DNA from: CAWJHE01 sp963842455
GTDB lineage: Bacteria; Chloroflexota; Anaerolineae; Anaerolineales; UBA4823
DNA length: 64,000 bases
Assembly: GCA_963842455.1 (NCBI GenBank)
Contig: CAWJHE010000008.1
Span: 62,001 to 126,000 of the forward strand
Direction of reading: 5' to 3'
The translations under genes were made by a program, and so were the position numbers. A model generated the notes under the pieces. That model was not told the DNA's origin. It did not search any database and saw nothing but the letters and a program-made list of their open reading frames with translations. Numbering within the stretch: the stretch's first letter is position 1; the number at the start of each line of letters is the position of its first letter. Shown in pieces: positions 28,667 through 37,419 of the stretch.

Positions 28667-29164
28667 ATGTGCCAAAAATTCTTCCCTAAAATTAAAATTC
28701 AATTTGTGATCATTGGGGTTCTGATTTCTCTTTGGTGGTGGGTAAAATACCTGCAAAACCAGGAAGAAAAGGCAATGAATGGCCGCCTACCTGCAATTGT
28801 CCTACCTGAAACGGCTCCGCCTAAAGCAGCCTTTCCACCCGCAGTGCCAGCAAACCGGCAGCCTGAGAAATTCTCATTAGACGAAGATCAACCAACTTCA
28901 CAGAAACCCAAAAGCCAGGATGACCTGCGCCGCATTGAAGGTATTGGACCCAAAATAGCATCCATCCTTGCCGAAGCAGGTATTGTAAGCTTTGAAAATC
29001 TCTCAAAAGTAAGACCTGATGAAATAAAAGTTATCCTCGCAAAGGCGAATATTTCCCTGGCTCAGCCGGATACCTGGCCCGAACAGGCGCGTCTGGCTGC
29101 TGAAGGCAACTGGCAAGCACTACAAACCTTCCAGAGTCAACTCAAAGGTGGAAGGCGCGTTTAA
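28667..29164 (+). CDS. Membrane-anchored helix-hairpin-helix protein
   Basis: 165 aa. One N-terminal membrane segment (FVIIGVLISLWWWVKYL), a Pro/Ala-rich linker, then a C-terminal HhH-type domain (DDLRRIEGIGPKIASILAEA, SLAQPDTWPEQARLAAEG) like the DUF4332/ribosomal-L21-like predicted flap-endonuclease-like domains found near the end of other Chloroflexota proteins. These may bind DNA or serve as structural modules. A strong AAGGAGG and a TATAAT at the end of the preceding gene (28638-28643) suggest its own promoter. Confidence 0.75.
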   Translation: MCQKFFPKIKIQFVIIGVLISLWWWVKYLQNQEEKAMNGRLPAIVLPETAPPKAAFPPAVPANRQPEKFSLDEDQPTSQKPKSQDDLRRIEGIGPKIASILAEAGIVSFENLSKVRPDEIKVILAKANISLAQPDTWPEQARLAAEGNWQALQTFQSQLKGGRRV

Positions 29165-29178
29165 GGGTTCTCCTCTGT

Positions 29179-29712
29179 TTATCCATCATACAAGTCAGGG
29201 TTTTTAAATGGCACCAGTGCCATAATCACGGCTTGTTCGTACAGTTGCGCCCGGTCGATGACATTTCCGGTCAGTAAACCGATTGCGCCATTATCCTGTT
29301 TAGAATTAGAACGACCAAAGACCAGGTCATCTGCTTCCCCCAATTCCATCCCCTGTCGGATTAATTCTGTCACTTTTTTGGGTAAAAAGAAGGCGCCTGT
29401 ACGCCCTCTTCCGATTCCTCCCCTGGAACGCACAACTATCCAGGCAAATGCTGTCATTTCATCACCAAAATCACCCACCCCACCTTCCACACCTATCCAA
29501 AAGTCTGCATGCGGGGTTTTCTCCCGTGCACCAGCTGCACGGTTGCAAGCTCCCAGCAATGTTTCTTCATCGGTATTGGGTTGGTTGCTGACACCTGAAT
29601 CTACCGACAAAAACTGGAATTCATACTTGGCGTCCGGGAACATGCGCTCAAATCCTGTTTGAACCGCCCGGATTTTGACAGGATTTTTCGAAGCGATCAC
29701 AACGATTTGCAT
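29179..29712 (-). CDS. Inosine/xanthosine triphosphatase (DUF84/YjjX)
   Basis: 177 aa. N-terminus IVVIASKNPVKIRAVQTGFERMFP and the later GVSNQPNTDEETLLGACNRA, DFWIGVEGGVGD and GAIGLLTGNVIDRAQLY are diagnostic of the YjjX/DUF84 family, which hydrolyses non-canonical purine triphosphates such as ITP and XTP. It begins 9 bp after the SDR stop, so the two are likely co-transcribed. Confidence 0.92.
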   Translation of the reverse strand: MQIVVIASKNPVKIRAVQTGFERMFPDAKYEFQFLSVDSGVSNQPNTDEETLLGACNRAAGAREKTPHADFWIGVEGGVGDFGDEMTAFAWIVVRSRGGIGRGRTGAFFLPKKVTELIRQGMELGEADDLVFGRSNSKQDNGAIGLLTGNVIDRAQLYEQAVIMALVPFKNPDLYDG

Positions 29713-29721
29713 ATTATCGAC

Positions 29722-30513
29722 CTATAATGTTCCCTTGTACATACCCCCATCAACGGTTACCATGACACCGGTCACATAGGATGCTGCCGACGAAAGCAGG
29801 AATACTGCAACATTAGCGAACTCTTGTGGTTGACCCATGCGGCCAAGGGGGCTATCCTGCACTAGAGCAGCGATTTCATCCTCAATCGAGGTGCCTTTTT
29901 GCCTGGCTCTGGCGTCCATCAATTCCTGCACCCGCTCCGTCTCCGTCCAACCTGGCAATATCGAATTAAACCTTATGCGATCGTGCCCCAGCTCAAGCGC
30001 CAGCGATTTCGTTAAGCCCACCGTGGCTGCTCGAATGCTGTTGGATAGAATCAAGTTGGGTAATGGCTGTTTAACCGTATAGGAGGTAATGGTCAATACA
30101 CTGGGCGAACTGGAATGCCGCAAATGAGGTAATGCGGCGCGGATTAGACGAACGTGGGACATCAGAGATAAATCAATCGCCCGTTGCCAGGTTGCATCAT
30201 CGAACTCTTCAAATTTTCCAGGCGGTGGACCGCCGGCATTGGTTACCAATAAATCCAAACCTCCGAGTTTATTCACCGCTTTGGAGATCAGACTTTCTGG
30301 AAAGGATGGGTCTGCAATATCACCGGCAACACCGCTAACCTTTACCCCACCTTCGCGAGAGAGGCTTGCTGCTGCTTCCGATAATTTATCCTTGTCTCGA
30401 CTGTTGATCACCAGATCAACACCTTCTTGAGCCAGACCTAAAGCAACTGCGTATCCCAAACCACGACTTGCGCCAGTGACTACCGCCCTTCTTCCACTAA
30501 GATGTAAGTCCAT
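29722..30513 (-). CDS. Short-chain dehydrogenase-family protein lacking YxxxK
   Basis: 263 aa SDR with the cofactor motif TGASRGLGYAVALGLA, NAGGPPPG, and a C-terminal GVMVTVDGGMYKGTL as in 3-oxoacyl-ACP-reductase-like members. The position of the catalytic YxxxK reads SNSIR in NLILSNSIRAATVGLTKSL, so Tyr and Lys are replaced by Ser and Arg. I recall a subgroup of SDR proteins with this SNS(V/I)R signature, so it is likely a family trait and not decay. Activity therefore cannot be assumed. AGGAGA precedes the ATG. Confidence 0.88.
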   Translation of the reverse strand: MDLHLSGRRAVVTGASRGLGYAVALGLAQEGVDLVINSRDKDKLSEAAASLSREGGVKVSGVAGDIADPSFPESLISKAVNKLGGLDLLVTNAGGPPPGKFEEFDDATWQRAIDLSLMSHVRLIRAALPHLRHSSSPSVLTITSYTVKQPLPNLILSNSIRAATVGLTKSLALELGHDRIRFNSILPGWTETERVQELMDARARQKGTSIEDEIAALVQDSPLGRMGQPQEFANVAVFLLSSAASYVTGVMVTVDGGMYKGTL

Positions 30514-30565
30514 TCTATTCTCCTGATCCTGATTAGATTTTGAAATAATTCTGAAATAAAACCTG

Positions 30566-30865
30566 TTAGATCAACTCAATTGCATCATCTACAACTTCAA
30601 CATCCATCCAGTTATTTTCTAACCACTGGGTTACCTTCTGCAAAGATCGTTGAGTTTGTGCAGAACTATTGCTAACCAGCGCGCATGCAATCACCGCGTT
30701 TTGCCAGGTATCCTGGTTATCCACCTCAGCAACTGAGATATTGAATTCCCGATGCAGGCGCGCAATTACTGGTTTTAATCTGCTGCGTTTCTCTTTCAAC
30801 GAGCTGCAGCCAGGCAAATACAGAAACAATTTCAGCACACCAATTGCCATCGCGTTTTGATCCAT
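30566..30865 (-). CDS. DUF503 family protein
   Basis: 99 aa. MAIGVLKLFLYLPGCSSLKEKR is the DUF503 signature, followed by RLKPVIARLHREFNISVAEVD and ACALVSNS. The family (YlxP-like) is small, cytoplasmic and often encoded near ribosome-maturation genes; function is not established. The start MDQNAMAI at 30865 fits the family and lies just after promoter hexamers in a 24 bp divergent gap. An in-frame extension to 31009 would run through the divergent gene and is rejected. Confidence 0.88.
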   Translation of the reverse strand: MDQNAMAIGVLKLFLYLPGCSSLKEKRSRLKPVIARLHREFNISVAEVDNQDTWQNAVIACALVSNSSAQTQRSLQKVTQWLENNWMDVEVVDDAIELI

Positions 30866-30889
30866 TTGTATTATAGTATAATCCTCTCC
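30866..30889. promoter_or_regulatory. Bidirectional -10 region between two divergent genes
   Basis: The whole divergent gap is 24 bp and contains the near-palindrome ATTATAGTATAAT (30870-30882). On the plus strand TATAAT (30877-30882) ends 7 nt before the ATG at 30890. On the minus strand TATACT (30880-30875) ends 9 nt before the ATG at 30865. Neither gene has a Shine-Dalgarno. Confidence 0.6.
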
Positions 30890-31576
30890 ATGGACAATAC
30901 CAAAGCTTGGGTTTTTGTAGCTGGCTTCCTGATCATTACGGCGATGATGGCTTTTTCCATCGTATGGGTCATCCGTGATACGATCCAGACAACGGTTCAG
31001 CCAGTCCAATCTATGACCGGGGTGTTAAGTACAAATGTTTCAGGTTTTCTGAATCCAACCCCTACAATTCTGCCTGACCCCATCACCATCATCCGGGATA
31101 TCCGCTCGTTGGCACGCCTGGAGACAATCCAATACACCATCGAAAAAGTGATCACTGCTGAGACTAACCAGGGAATCTTCGAACAGCTTTTTGGAGATAA
31201 GCTAATCTTCATTGCCCGCGGTCAGGTAATCGCCGGTATCGACCTGGCCCGCCTGGGTCCTGATGACTTGCAAATCAAAAATGGCGTGCTGACCGTTCGC
31301 CTGCCTGAACCGCAAGTCTTTGTCGCAGCCCTGGACAATGAAAAATCCTATGTTTATCACCGTGACACAGGACTGTTTTCAAAAGGTGATTTAAACCTGG
31401 AGACCAACGCCAGGCGGGCTGCAGAAAATGAAATCAGGAAAGCAGCCGTTGATGATGGCATTTTGGACCTGGCTCAGCAGAACGCTGAGAACTATTTGTA
31501 TCGTTTGTTCCTCCAAATCGGATATACAGATGTAATTTTCCTCAGCGAACACCGGTCGACCACTCCCACCCCCTAG
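30890..31576 (+). CDS. DUF4230 domain membrane-anchored protein
   Basis: 228 aa. One N-terminal membrane segment (VFVAGFLIITAMMAFSIVWV), then the DUF4230 region: IRSLARLETIQYTIEKVITAE, LIFIARGQVIAGIDLARL, LTVRLPEPQVFVAALDNEKSY and ARRAAENEIRKAA. The domain is exported and of unknown function. The start is set by the TATAAT 7 nt upstream. The extended frame starting at 30857 would overlap the divergent gene. Confidence 0.87.
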   Translation: MDNTKAWVFVAGFLIITAMMAFSIVWVIRDTIQTTVQPVQSMTGVLSTNVSGFLNPTPTILPDPITIIRDIRSLARLETIQYTIEKVITAETNQGIFEQLFGDKLIFIARGQVIAGIDLARLGPDDLQIKNGVLTVRLPEPQVFVAALDNEKSYVYHRDTGLFSKGDLNLETNARRAAENEIRKAAVDDGILDLAQQNAENYLYRLFLQIGYTDVIFLSEHRSTTPTP

Positions 31577-31613
31577 ATTCCAGTCAAACTTTTTTTGAAG
31601 AAGAATAACAAAT

Positions 31614-32465
31614 TTATACTCTCCGCGTCCATTTTGGATTAGCAAATTTTTCCTTTACCAGTTCCTGTGCACGCGAAAGTTCTCCACTAGAAATTTCGTC
31701 CTGAACTAACTGCAGATTCAAACTCTGCTCAAACGCCTGGATAAAAGCATTGGCAGCCTCCTCCCATGCGATAGCCCTACCCAGAATATCCTCAGCCGTT
31801 GTAGCCCGCTGAAGAAGCCTGGCCTTCGCATGGTCCCTGGCTGCCTGATTTTCAAAGATCAATGCCTGAGTAATCCGAGTTAAATCACCCAACAGCGGCA
31901 GAGAACCATGCTGCAAAACACCTTCTTTGCGGCGAGCCTGAGCACTGCCCACCAGTTTTTTGCCTGCGACCGTAATTTCATAGTTGGAAGGGACTTCGAA
32001 ACATACTGGATTTGGATCGCCATTCCCATTATTCACCGTATTCGCGGCAGGTATTGTGGCAGGTTTTTCCTTGGCTTCAGCTGGGATACTTAGCAAGTGC
32101 AAGGAATTTAGGAGGGCTTCTGAGAGTACCCGGTAACTTTCTAACACACTCCCCGAAAGGCGGGGCTCTGTCGCAGGTCCGCTGACAGAATACGTCAGTT
32201 CATCCACGTGTAAGATTGCCCTTCCCCCGGTTGGGCGGCGCACCACATCCCACCCATTGGCGCGCAAAGCTTCAGAATCCACATCAGAAAAGGGCTGAGC
32301 AAACCCCAAAGATAAGCAAGCTGGTTGCCAGGCATAAAGCCGCAAGGTAGGCGGAAATTCCCCCCGACCAGCTGCTTCTAAAATAGCTTCATCTAATGCC
32401 ATATTCCAGGCGCCGGAAGCAGGAGTCGTAATGATTAATCGCCAGGTTGTTTTCGAAAATTTCAT
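31614..32465 (-). CDS. lipM: Octanoyltransferase LipM-type (LplA/LipB superfamily)
   Basis: 283 aa. Residues RPTGGRAILHVDELTYSV and KKLVGSAQARRKEGVLQHGSL are the LplA/LipM core, with the Lys that binds the acyl intermediate. CFEVPSNYEI just before it matches the LipM signature containing the acyl-transferring Cys (as I recall it from Bacillus LipM), which favours octanoyltransferase over lipoate ligase. It would place octanoyl groups on lipoyl domains such as GcvH. GAGGTT precedes the ATG. No lipA is in the window. Confidence 0.82.
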   Translation of the reverse strand: MKFSKTTWRLIITTPASGAWNMALDEAILEAAGRGEFPPTLRLYAWQPACLSLGFAQPFSDVDSEALRANGWDVVRRPTGGRAILHVDELTYSVSGPATEPRLSGSVLESYRVLSEALLNSLHLLSIPAEAKEKPATIPAANTVNNGNGDPNPVCFEVPSNYEITVAGKKLVGSAQARRKEGVLQHGSLPLLGDLTRITQALIFENQAARDHAKARLLQRATTAEDILGRAIAWEEAANAFIQAFEQSLNLQLVQDEISSGELSRAQELVKEKFANPKWTRRV

Positions 32466-32535
32466 GGTTGAACCTCATTAAAATATTTGCCTATAGGCAT
32501 TGAAACCGCTCAGCCTATCGGTAGACGCTTTGTGG

Positions 32536-34989
32536 TTAGGGGTAAGTTGTAGCAGAGATTGTTGGGCTCACTGTAAAAGTCGGTGTAATTGTGTATGTAG
32601 CCGTTACAGTTGCAGTCGGACTGATGTTCGGGTCGGGCGTAAAAGTATAGGTGGCTGTCGGGGTCGATGTCGGTGGTGTACCTGTGACCGTCGGTGTTAA
32701 CGATGGTGTTGGGGTTGGCGTCAATGTTATGGTCGCAGTCGGTGTCAGGGTTGGGGTGGATGTCAGCAGTGGGCTGCCCAGTAATTTTAAACGTGCAATC
32801 GTGGTCAACGGACTCTTTGAATAATCGGACCAGAGCCGGTGATAAGCCTCCACGGCAGATCTTGAATCTCCCGCCAGTTCACTCGCCAGGCCAAGCAGAT
32901 AATAATAGGAATCACAACTCCAGGTATTGACGCACAGTAAACCTGGGTAAATGGCCAATGAGCGCAAATCCTTTTGAACTTGTTTAGGAGCTTCGCCGCG
33001 GAATAAGGCCTCCTCTATGGTCTCCAACCCAGCCAGGAATCGGTCTGGGTATTCCTGGCGTAAGGCGACAGGCACCAGGTAAGGAAAGTCGTTCGTTGGC
33101 ATTCTATCCAGATGAAAAGCAAATTTCCCATCTAAGAAGATCGTGGGCTGTAAATGAATATCCTGCTCAGCGATAAATGCTGGTTCAAGAACTTCGAAGC
33201 TGGGAGGGTTACTCTCTATTTGAATAACGCGAACCCCTTCAACACCCTCATCATAAACAACCAATATCCAGAATTCAGGTTTTTCTCGCGGCCGGTGTTT
33301 AACGGTGAACCAGCGTTCACTTTCGCCATCTTGATCAAAATCAAAAAAGCCTGAAGATGTCAGAGCGACATTTGATTGTCTCAGTGTGGAAAGTATATCC
33401 TGATCGGGAGGGATGCTTTTGATTAAAGTTGACAAGGCTGCTGAAGGTTCACAAAACGTTGTAAGCGTGCAGGCCTTGTAGAGAGCCTGACCTTCCTGGT
33501 AATTTTTCAGAAAATCTTGAGCAGGTTGGATCCAATTTGAGCGAGGTACACTGGGAGACTCGATAATCGAATTCAGTGACTTCAGCGCTTTGTCTGTATC
33601 TCCAGCTAAGGCATACTGAATTGCCAGGCGATAAAGCCATTCATCTTTTGCTTCCGCAGAATAGGCCAGCCCTTCAACCGTTTTATCTGGCGGCCAACTC
33701 TCCAAAAGAGGCTCCATGATTTGGACAGCCGCTTCTGGACCCCAGGTGTGGGCAGCATGTTTACTCACCAGGTCGCAATAAGCTAAAGTTAAGGGGGTCT
33801 CAGCCAGCTCAAAACGACTTTCAAGCAATTCGAAATTTTGCTCATCCCAGCTGTAGATGCGTTCAACGGTGACCGCGCAGGCAGGAAATACTGTGCTTCG
33901 GAACACTAAATCCATCCCACCTTGCTGGTCAGGCTGAACGGCCCAGTAATTATCGTAATCCATGCCCAAGTTGAATATCGCTTGTTCAGGTTTAAATGGC
34001 AACTCGCGAGGTGGAATTTGAGACAAGTTTACAATCTTGGGCGGGTCGAGCGTGGTTTGATCCTCAGGCGTAGAAAAGAAGAGTGCAATTTCATCGCCAT
34101 TTTCAGCAATCCCATCAAAGTTCTCGATGATCCAACTGGACTGAAGGTTCTCAGAAAAATCAAATTGATTGAGCAAGCTATAAGCTCGAAAAGCCTGGTC
34201 TGTTTGCAACAACCAGATAAAAGCACTCCCGTTTCCGCGGATTTCCACCAGAAAACTCCCAACATATCCACTAGGGGGCTCAAGTTCCGTCATATACAGA
34301 TCCATTCGTGGTTCCTGGTTCTTGAACCAGATATACAGATTGCTCAAATCTGCATCGCCGCGATTCAGTCCAGACAACAGCAAGTCCCGATACTGGTCAC
34401 CCGCTGCAATGTCACCGCTGCGAGCCAGGTTATAGGCTAATCCCCATGCCCAGGCTGATGCATTGGCAGAATCAGGAAAGCGCATGATGGCTTCCCTTTG
34501 GGCCAGGCTGGCAAACCGGTAAGCTGCATAGTAGGCGCGATCATCATCTCCCCGAGCGCTTTGTGGAAGTAAATTCGGATAATCCTCCATTAGACGGATG
34601 ATGGTATCAGCGTCTTCAGCCAACCATTGCTTCAGGTCATAGCGACCTGCTTGAGGCACAGGTCTGGCCGGTGTTAAAGTGGGTGGTCCAGGAAGCGTTG
34701 GAGTAAGCGAGGGGATCAGTGTGCCTGTAGGAGTCAGAGAGGCTGCCGGCGTCATTGAGGCACGCGGAGTTCTACTGGCGGTTGGGATTAGTGTGTAGGA
34801 TGGCGTTGGAGTGGGAGTAAAGGAAGGCTGAGGTGTTGGGGTAATCGAAGGTGTAGCAGTCGGATCCGGAGCAATATACAGGTTATATGCGCCAATCATC
34901 AGAACCAACCCCAATATGAACACAACCAATAAAATCAAGTTGATTAATAGGAATTGAATTCTTTTGGTTTCCTGTAGGTTTTCAGCCAT
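32536..34989 (-). CDS. Large membrane-anchored protein with Thr-Pro linkers at both ends
   Basis: 817 aa, function unknown. A single membrane segment (FLLINLILLVVFILGLVLMI) near residue 15-35 is followed by a Thr/Pro/Ser linker to about residue 110, a central region of about 600 residues, and a second Thr/Pro tail over the last 80 residues. The central part holds helical, TPR-like stretches (LAIQYALAGDTDKALKSLNS, YYLLGLASELAGDSRSAVEA) and an insertion resembling an extracellular carbohydrate or lipid domain that I cannot name. TAATAT ends 9 nt before the ATG with TTAACA further up, and no Shine-Dalgarno is seen, so it may be leaderless. Confidence 0.8.
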   Translation of the reverse strand: MAENLQETKRIQFLLINLILLVVFILGLVLMIGAYNLYIAPDPTATPSITPTPQPSFTPTPTPSYTLIPTASRTPRASMTPAASLTPTGTLIPSLTPTLPGPPTLTPARPVPQAGRYDLKQWLAEDADTIIRLMEDYPNLLPQSARGDDDRAYYAAYRFASLAQREAIMRFPDSANASAWAWGLAYNLARSGDIAAGDQYRDLLLSGLNRGDADLSNLYIWFKNQEPRMDLYMTELEPPSGYVGSFLVEIRGNGSAFIWLLQTDQAFRAYSLLNQFDFSENLQSSWIIENFDGIAENGDEIALFFSTPEDQTTLDPPKIVNLSQIPPRELPFKPEQAIFNLGMDYDNYWAVQPDQQGGMDLVFRSTVFPACAVTVERIYSWDEQNFELLESRFELAETPLTLAYCDLVSKHAAHTWGPEAAVQIMEPLLESWPPDKTVEGLAYSAEAKDEWLYRLAIQYALAGDTDKALKSLNSIIESPSVPRSNWIQPAQDFLKNYQEGQALYKACTLTTFCEPSAALSTLIKSIPPDQDILSTLRQSNVALTSSGFFDFDQDGESERWFTVKHRPREKPEFWILVVYDEGVEGVRVIQIESNPPSFEVLEPAFIAEQDIHLQPTIFLDGKFAFHLDRMPTNDFPYLVPVALRQEYPDRFLAGLETIEEALFRGEAPKQVQKDLRSLAIYPGLLCVNTWSCDSYYYLLGLASELAGDSRSAVEAYHRLWSDYSKSPLTTIARLKLLGSPLLTSTPTLTPTATITLTPTPTPSLTPTVTGTPPTSTPTATYTFTPDPNISPTATVTATYTITPTFTVSPTISATTYP

Positions 34990-35024
34990 GACATTAAGAT
35001 ATTAATTATCAACAACCGGTTGTG

Positions 35025-35948
35025 TTAAGCTCGCCAATCAAACGGCAATGTGTTGAGTTCTTCCCAAACGGCGGTTCCTTTATCGGTTGTCAAAGGCAAT
35101 AATGGAGGGCACACTGGCCAACGTGGCATACCAAAACCTTTTGCTAATAAGAATTTCAACAATGGGGGGGCTGGTGCATATCGATCGGTGATTGATCGAA
35201 TAGAACTCAGTTTATTTTGTGAAGTTAAATCTTTTTCATCGCTTAGATAGGCATCCCAGATGCTTCGCAGGTAGGGAGAGATAATATTTGCTAGAGCTGT
35301 AATACAGCCGGCCGCGCCATACTCCAGGGCGATGCTAAACAAGGGATCGGTACCGTTTAAGACGGTTAAATCCTTTCCAAACCTGTCGCCTAAAGCTTTG
35401 GCTGTCTCCACATCCGCAGACGAGTCCTTAATGCCAGCGAATTGATCCGGGAATTTCTCCTTCAGGCGCGCCAATAAATCAAGCGACAACGGAACTCCGG
35501 TTACCTTAGGAATATGATATCCAAATAATGCGGCTCCCACAGGTACAGCTTTTGTGATTAAAGCCTCGTACCAGGCAAACAGGCCTTCATCTGATACATT
35601 CCGAAAATAATATGGAGGCAGAACCAGCACGGCATCCATACCGATTTCAAAAGCAGATTTGGTCAAATGGATGGTTTCATCCAGGCTGGGTGTGCCCACG
35701 CCTGCCAATAAACGGAAATTTGGTTTGCTTTCTCGCCATATAGAAGCCGTCTGCATCAGAGCCTTGCGCGCCTCTATCGAAAAAGAAGGACCCTCTCCTG
35801 TTGTACCAAACAATAAAGCCCCGTGACAGCCGCGGCTGGCCAGGAATTCCAGGAACGGCGGAAATTGATCCAGGGCGATCTCATGTGAGGTGGTCAAGGG
35901 CGTTAAAGCAGCAGCGAATATACCTTGGATGTCTTGGATGTTTTTCAT
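35025..35948 (-). CDS. Dihydrodipicolinate synthase-family aldolase
   Basis: 307 aa DapA/NAL superfamily TIM barrel that acts through a Schiff base. The catalytic Lys is in FAGIKDSSADVETAK, and LFGTTGEGPSFS provides the GTTGE motif. The family Tyr is in LFGYHIPKVTG. True DapA is usually about 290 aa and in a lysine operon; with no lysine genes nearby, this may be a sugar-acid or keto-acid aldolase instead. TATAAT ends 6 nt before the ATG and there is no Shine-Dalgarno. Confidence 0.88.
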   Translation of the reverse strand: MKNIQDIQGIFAAALTPLTTSHEIALDQFPPFLEFLASRGCHGALLFGTTGEGPSFSIEARKALMQTASIWRESKPNFRLLAGVGTPSLDETIHLTKSAFEIGMDAVLVLPPYYFRNVSDEGLFAWYEALITKAVPVGAALFGYHIPKVTGVPLSLDLLARLKEKFPDQFAGIKDSSADVETAKALGDRFGKDLTVLNGTDPLFSIALEYGAAGCITALANIISPYLRSIWDAYLSDEKDLTSQNKLSSIRSITDRYAPAPPLLKFLLAKGFGMPRWPVCPPLLPLTTDKGTAVWEELNTLPFDWRA

Positions 35949-35986
35949 GGGTTGATTATACTACTGCCATGCGGAAAATCACTCGC

Positions 35987-36015
35987 TTGATTATCCGGTC
36001 TAAGACTGGTATAGT
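35987..36015 (+). promoter_or_regulatory. Promoter of the sugar-binding lipoprotein gene
   Basis: TTGATT (35987-35992), 17 nt spacer, TATAGT (36010-36015). The predicted transcript has a leader of about 50 nt with AAAGGA before the GTG start at 36073. Confidence 0.6.
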
Positions 36016-36072
36016 ACAAGCGTGTACCCAATTCATTGGCGAAAAATTTAGATTCTTATCAAAGGATTTAAC

Positions 36073-37386
36073 GTGTTCACATCGGCACAAAAACATTTCA
36101 GCTCGATCGTCCTGTTTCTCATATTAATATCAGCATCTGCCTGTAGCTCTAACACCCCGCAGACAACACCTGATGGAACTCTGCAGCCTACCCTGAGCCA
36201 AACAAAATCTTTTCCTTCACCGCAGCCATCACCCACAGCTACGGTGATTGCTGGCACGGTGACGATCTGGCATGCCTGGGATGAGCGTGAATTACCTGCC
36301 CTGGCAATCATTATCAAAGCCTTTCAGCAAGAATTTCCAGATGTTTATTTTGATGTGACCTATATCGCGGAAGAAGATTTGCTTGCCCGATACCAGGACG
36401 AAACCATGGAAGGTCGTGGTCCAGGTATCCTTTTAGCTCCTGCTACCTGGGTGGACGAATTGGATCAGGCTGGCATAACAGCAGATTTGTCTGAGTGGGC
36501 AGATGAAGCCTTGCTCAATACCCTGAATGAGGCTGCATTAGCAGCCAGTCGGAGAGAGGATAGGATTGTCAGCCTTCCGTACAGCCTGGAAGGGGTGGTC
36601 TTATATCGAAACAAAGATGTCGCCACCTTGAAAGCAGATTCTTTGCAGGAATTAGTTAGTCTTGCGCAGACATCCACACAAGACCAGGTTATCGGTGCTT
36701 TCCTGGAGCGCAGTTTTTACTTTTCAGGCGCTCACCTATCCGGATTAGGCGGCAGTATGATGGACGAGAATGGTCTGCCAGCCTTCAACTCTACGGATGG
36801 TCTGACCTGGATAGAAATGTTAAAAATGTTCGAAAGTGCTGGTCCAACCAGTTTCCAATCCGATGACGATTTGTTGGCGTTTAAGGAAGGCAAGGTAGGC
36901 TGGATCATTGACGGAACCTGGAATCTTACCGGCATCATCGAATCTTTGGGCATTGAAAAAGTAGCCATTGACCCCTGGCCAACCTACGGCCCAGGAAGGA
37001 TGTCCGGCTATATCCAATCAGAAAATATCTATTTGAGCAATAAGATTCAAGAGAGCCAAAAGCTTGCGGCCTGGAAATTTATTGAGTTCCTCTTGTCACC
37101 CACAGCGCAGGCGCATTTGGGAGATATAGGACGAATCCCAGCAGCTAGCGGGGCAAACCTGACCAATCCAGTCAATGGTCCACTGATTACACAAGCAATG
37201 ACTGCCCTTGCTAATGGTGTTCCCTATCCAAATTCACCGCACCTGCCAATCTATGAAGTTGAAATCAACATGACCTTGCAATCGATTTTTCAGGGATCGT
37301 CCCCTCTTGCCGCCCTACAGGTTGCCCAAGCCGCTATTCAAGAGGAATTGCAGATTGCACAAGCTACAGCCACCCCGACACCATAA
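36073..37386 (+). CDS. Family 1 extracellular solute-binding lipoprotein
   Basis: 437 aa. Signal peptide with lipobox (LILISASAC), a Thr/Pro/Ser linker, then the SBP family 1 fold: GTVTIWHAWDERELPALAII, RIVSLPYSLEGVVLYRNKD, GKVGWIIDGTWNLTGI, AAWKFIEFLLSPTAQAHLGD. Family members bind maltodextrins or other oligosaccharides. No permease is nearby, but a GH13 enzyme follows 33 bp later, so an alpha-glucan role is likely. The start is GTG at 36073 with AAAGGA upstream. The C-terminus has a short Thr-Pro tail. Confidence 0.9.
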   Translation: MFTSAQKHFSSIVLFLILISASACSSNTPQTTPDGTLQPTLSQTKSFPSPQPSPTATVIAGTVTIWHAWDERELPALAIIIKAFQQEFPDVYFDVTYIAEEDLLARYQDETMEGRGPGILLAPATWVDELDQAGITADLSEWADEALLNTLNEAALAASRREDRIVSLPYSLEGVVLYRNKDVATLKADSLQELVSLAQTSTQDQVIGAFLERSFYFSGAHLSGLGGSMMDENGLPAFNSTDGLTWIEMLKMFESAGPTSFQSDDDLLAFKEGKVGWIIDGTWNLTGIIESLGIEKVAIDPWPTYGPGRMSGYIQSENIYLSNKIQESQKLAAWKFIEFLLSPTAQAHLGDIGRIPAASGANLTNPVNGPLITQAMTALANGVPYPNSPHLPIYEVEINMTLQSIFQGSSPLAALQVAQAAIQEELQIAQATATPTP

Positions 37387-37419
37387 CTGTTAAGCCTGTT
37401 CGCAGAAAGGACTCGCTTC

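Noticed and set aside
30566..31009. 147-aa version of the DUF503 protein
   Set aside because: The extra 48 residues overlap the divergent DUF4230 gene and have no DUF503 similarity; the family starts at about 30865.
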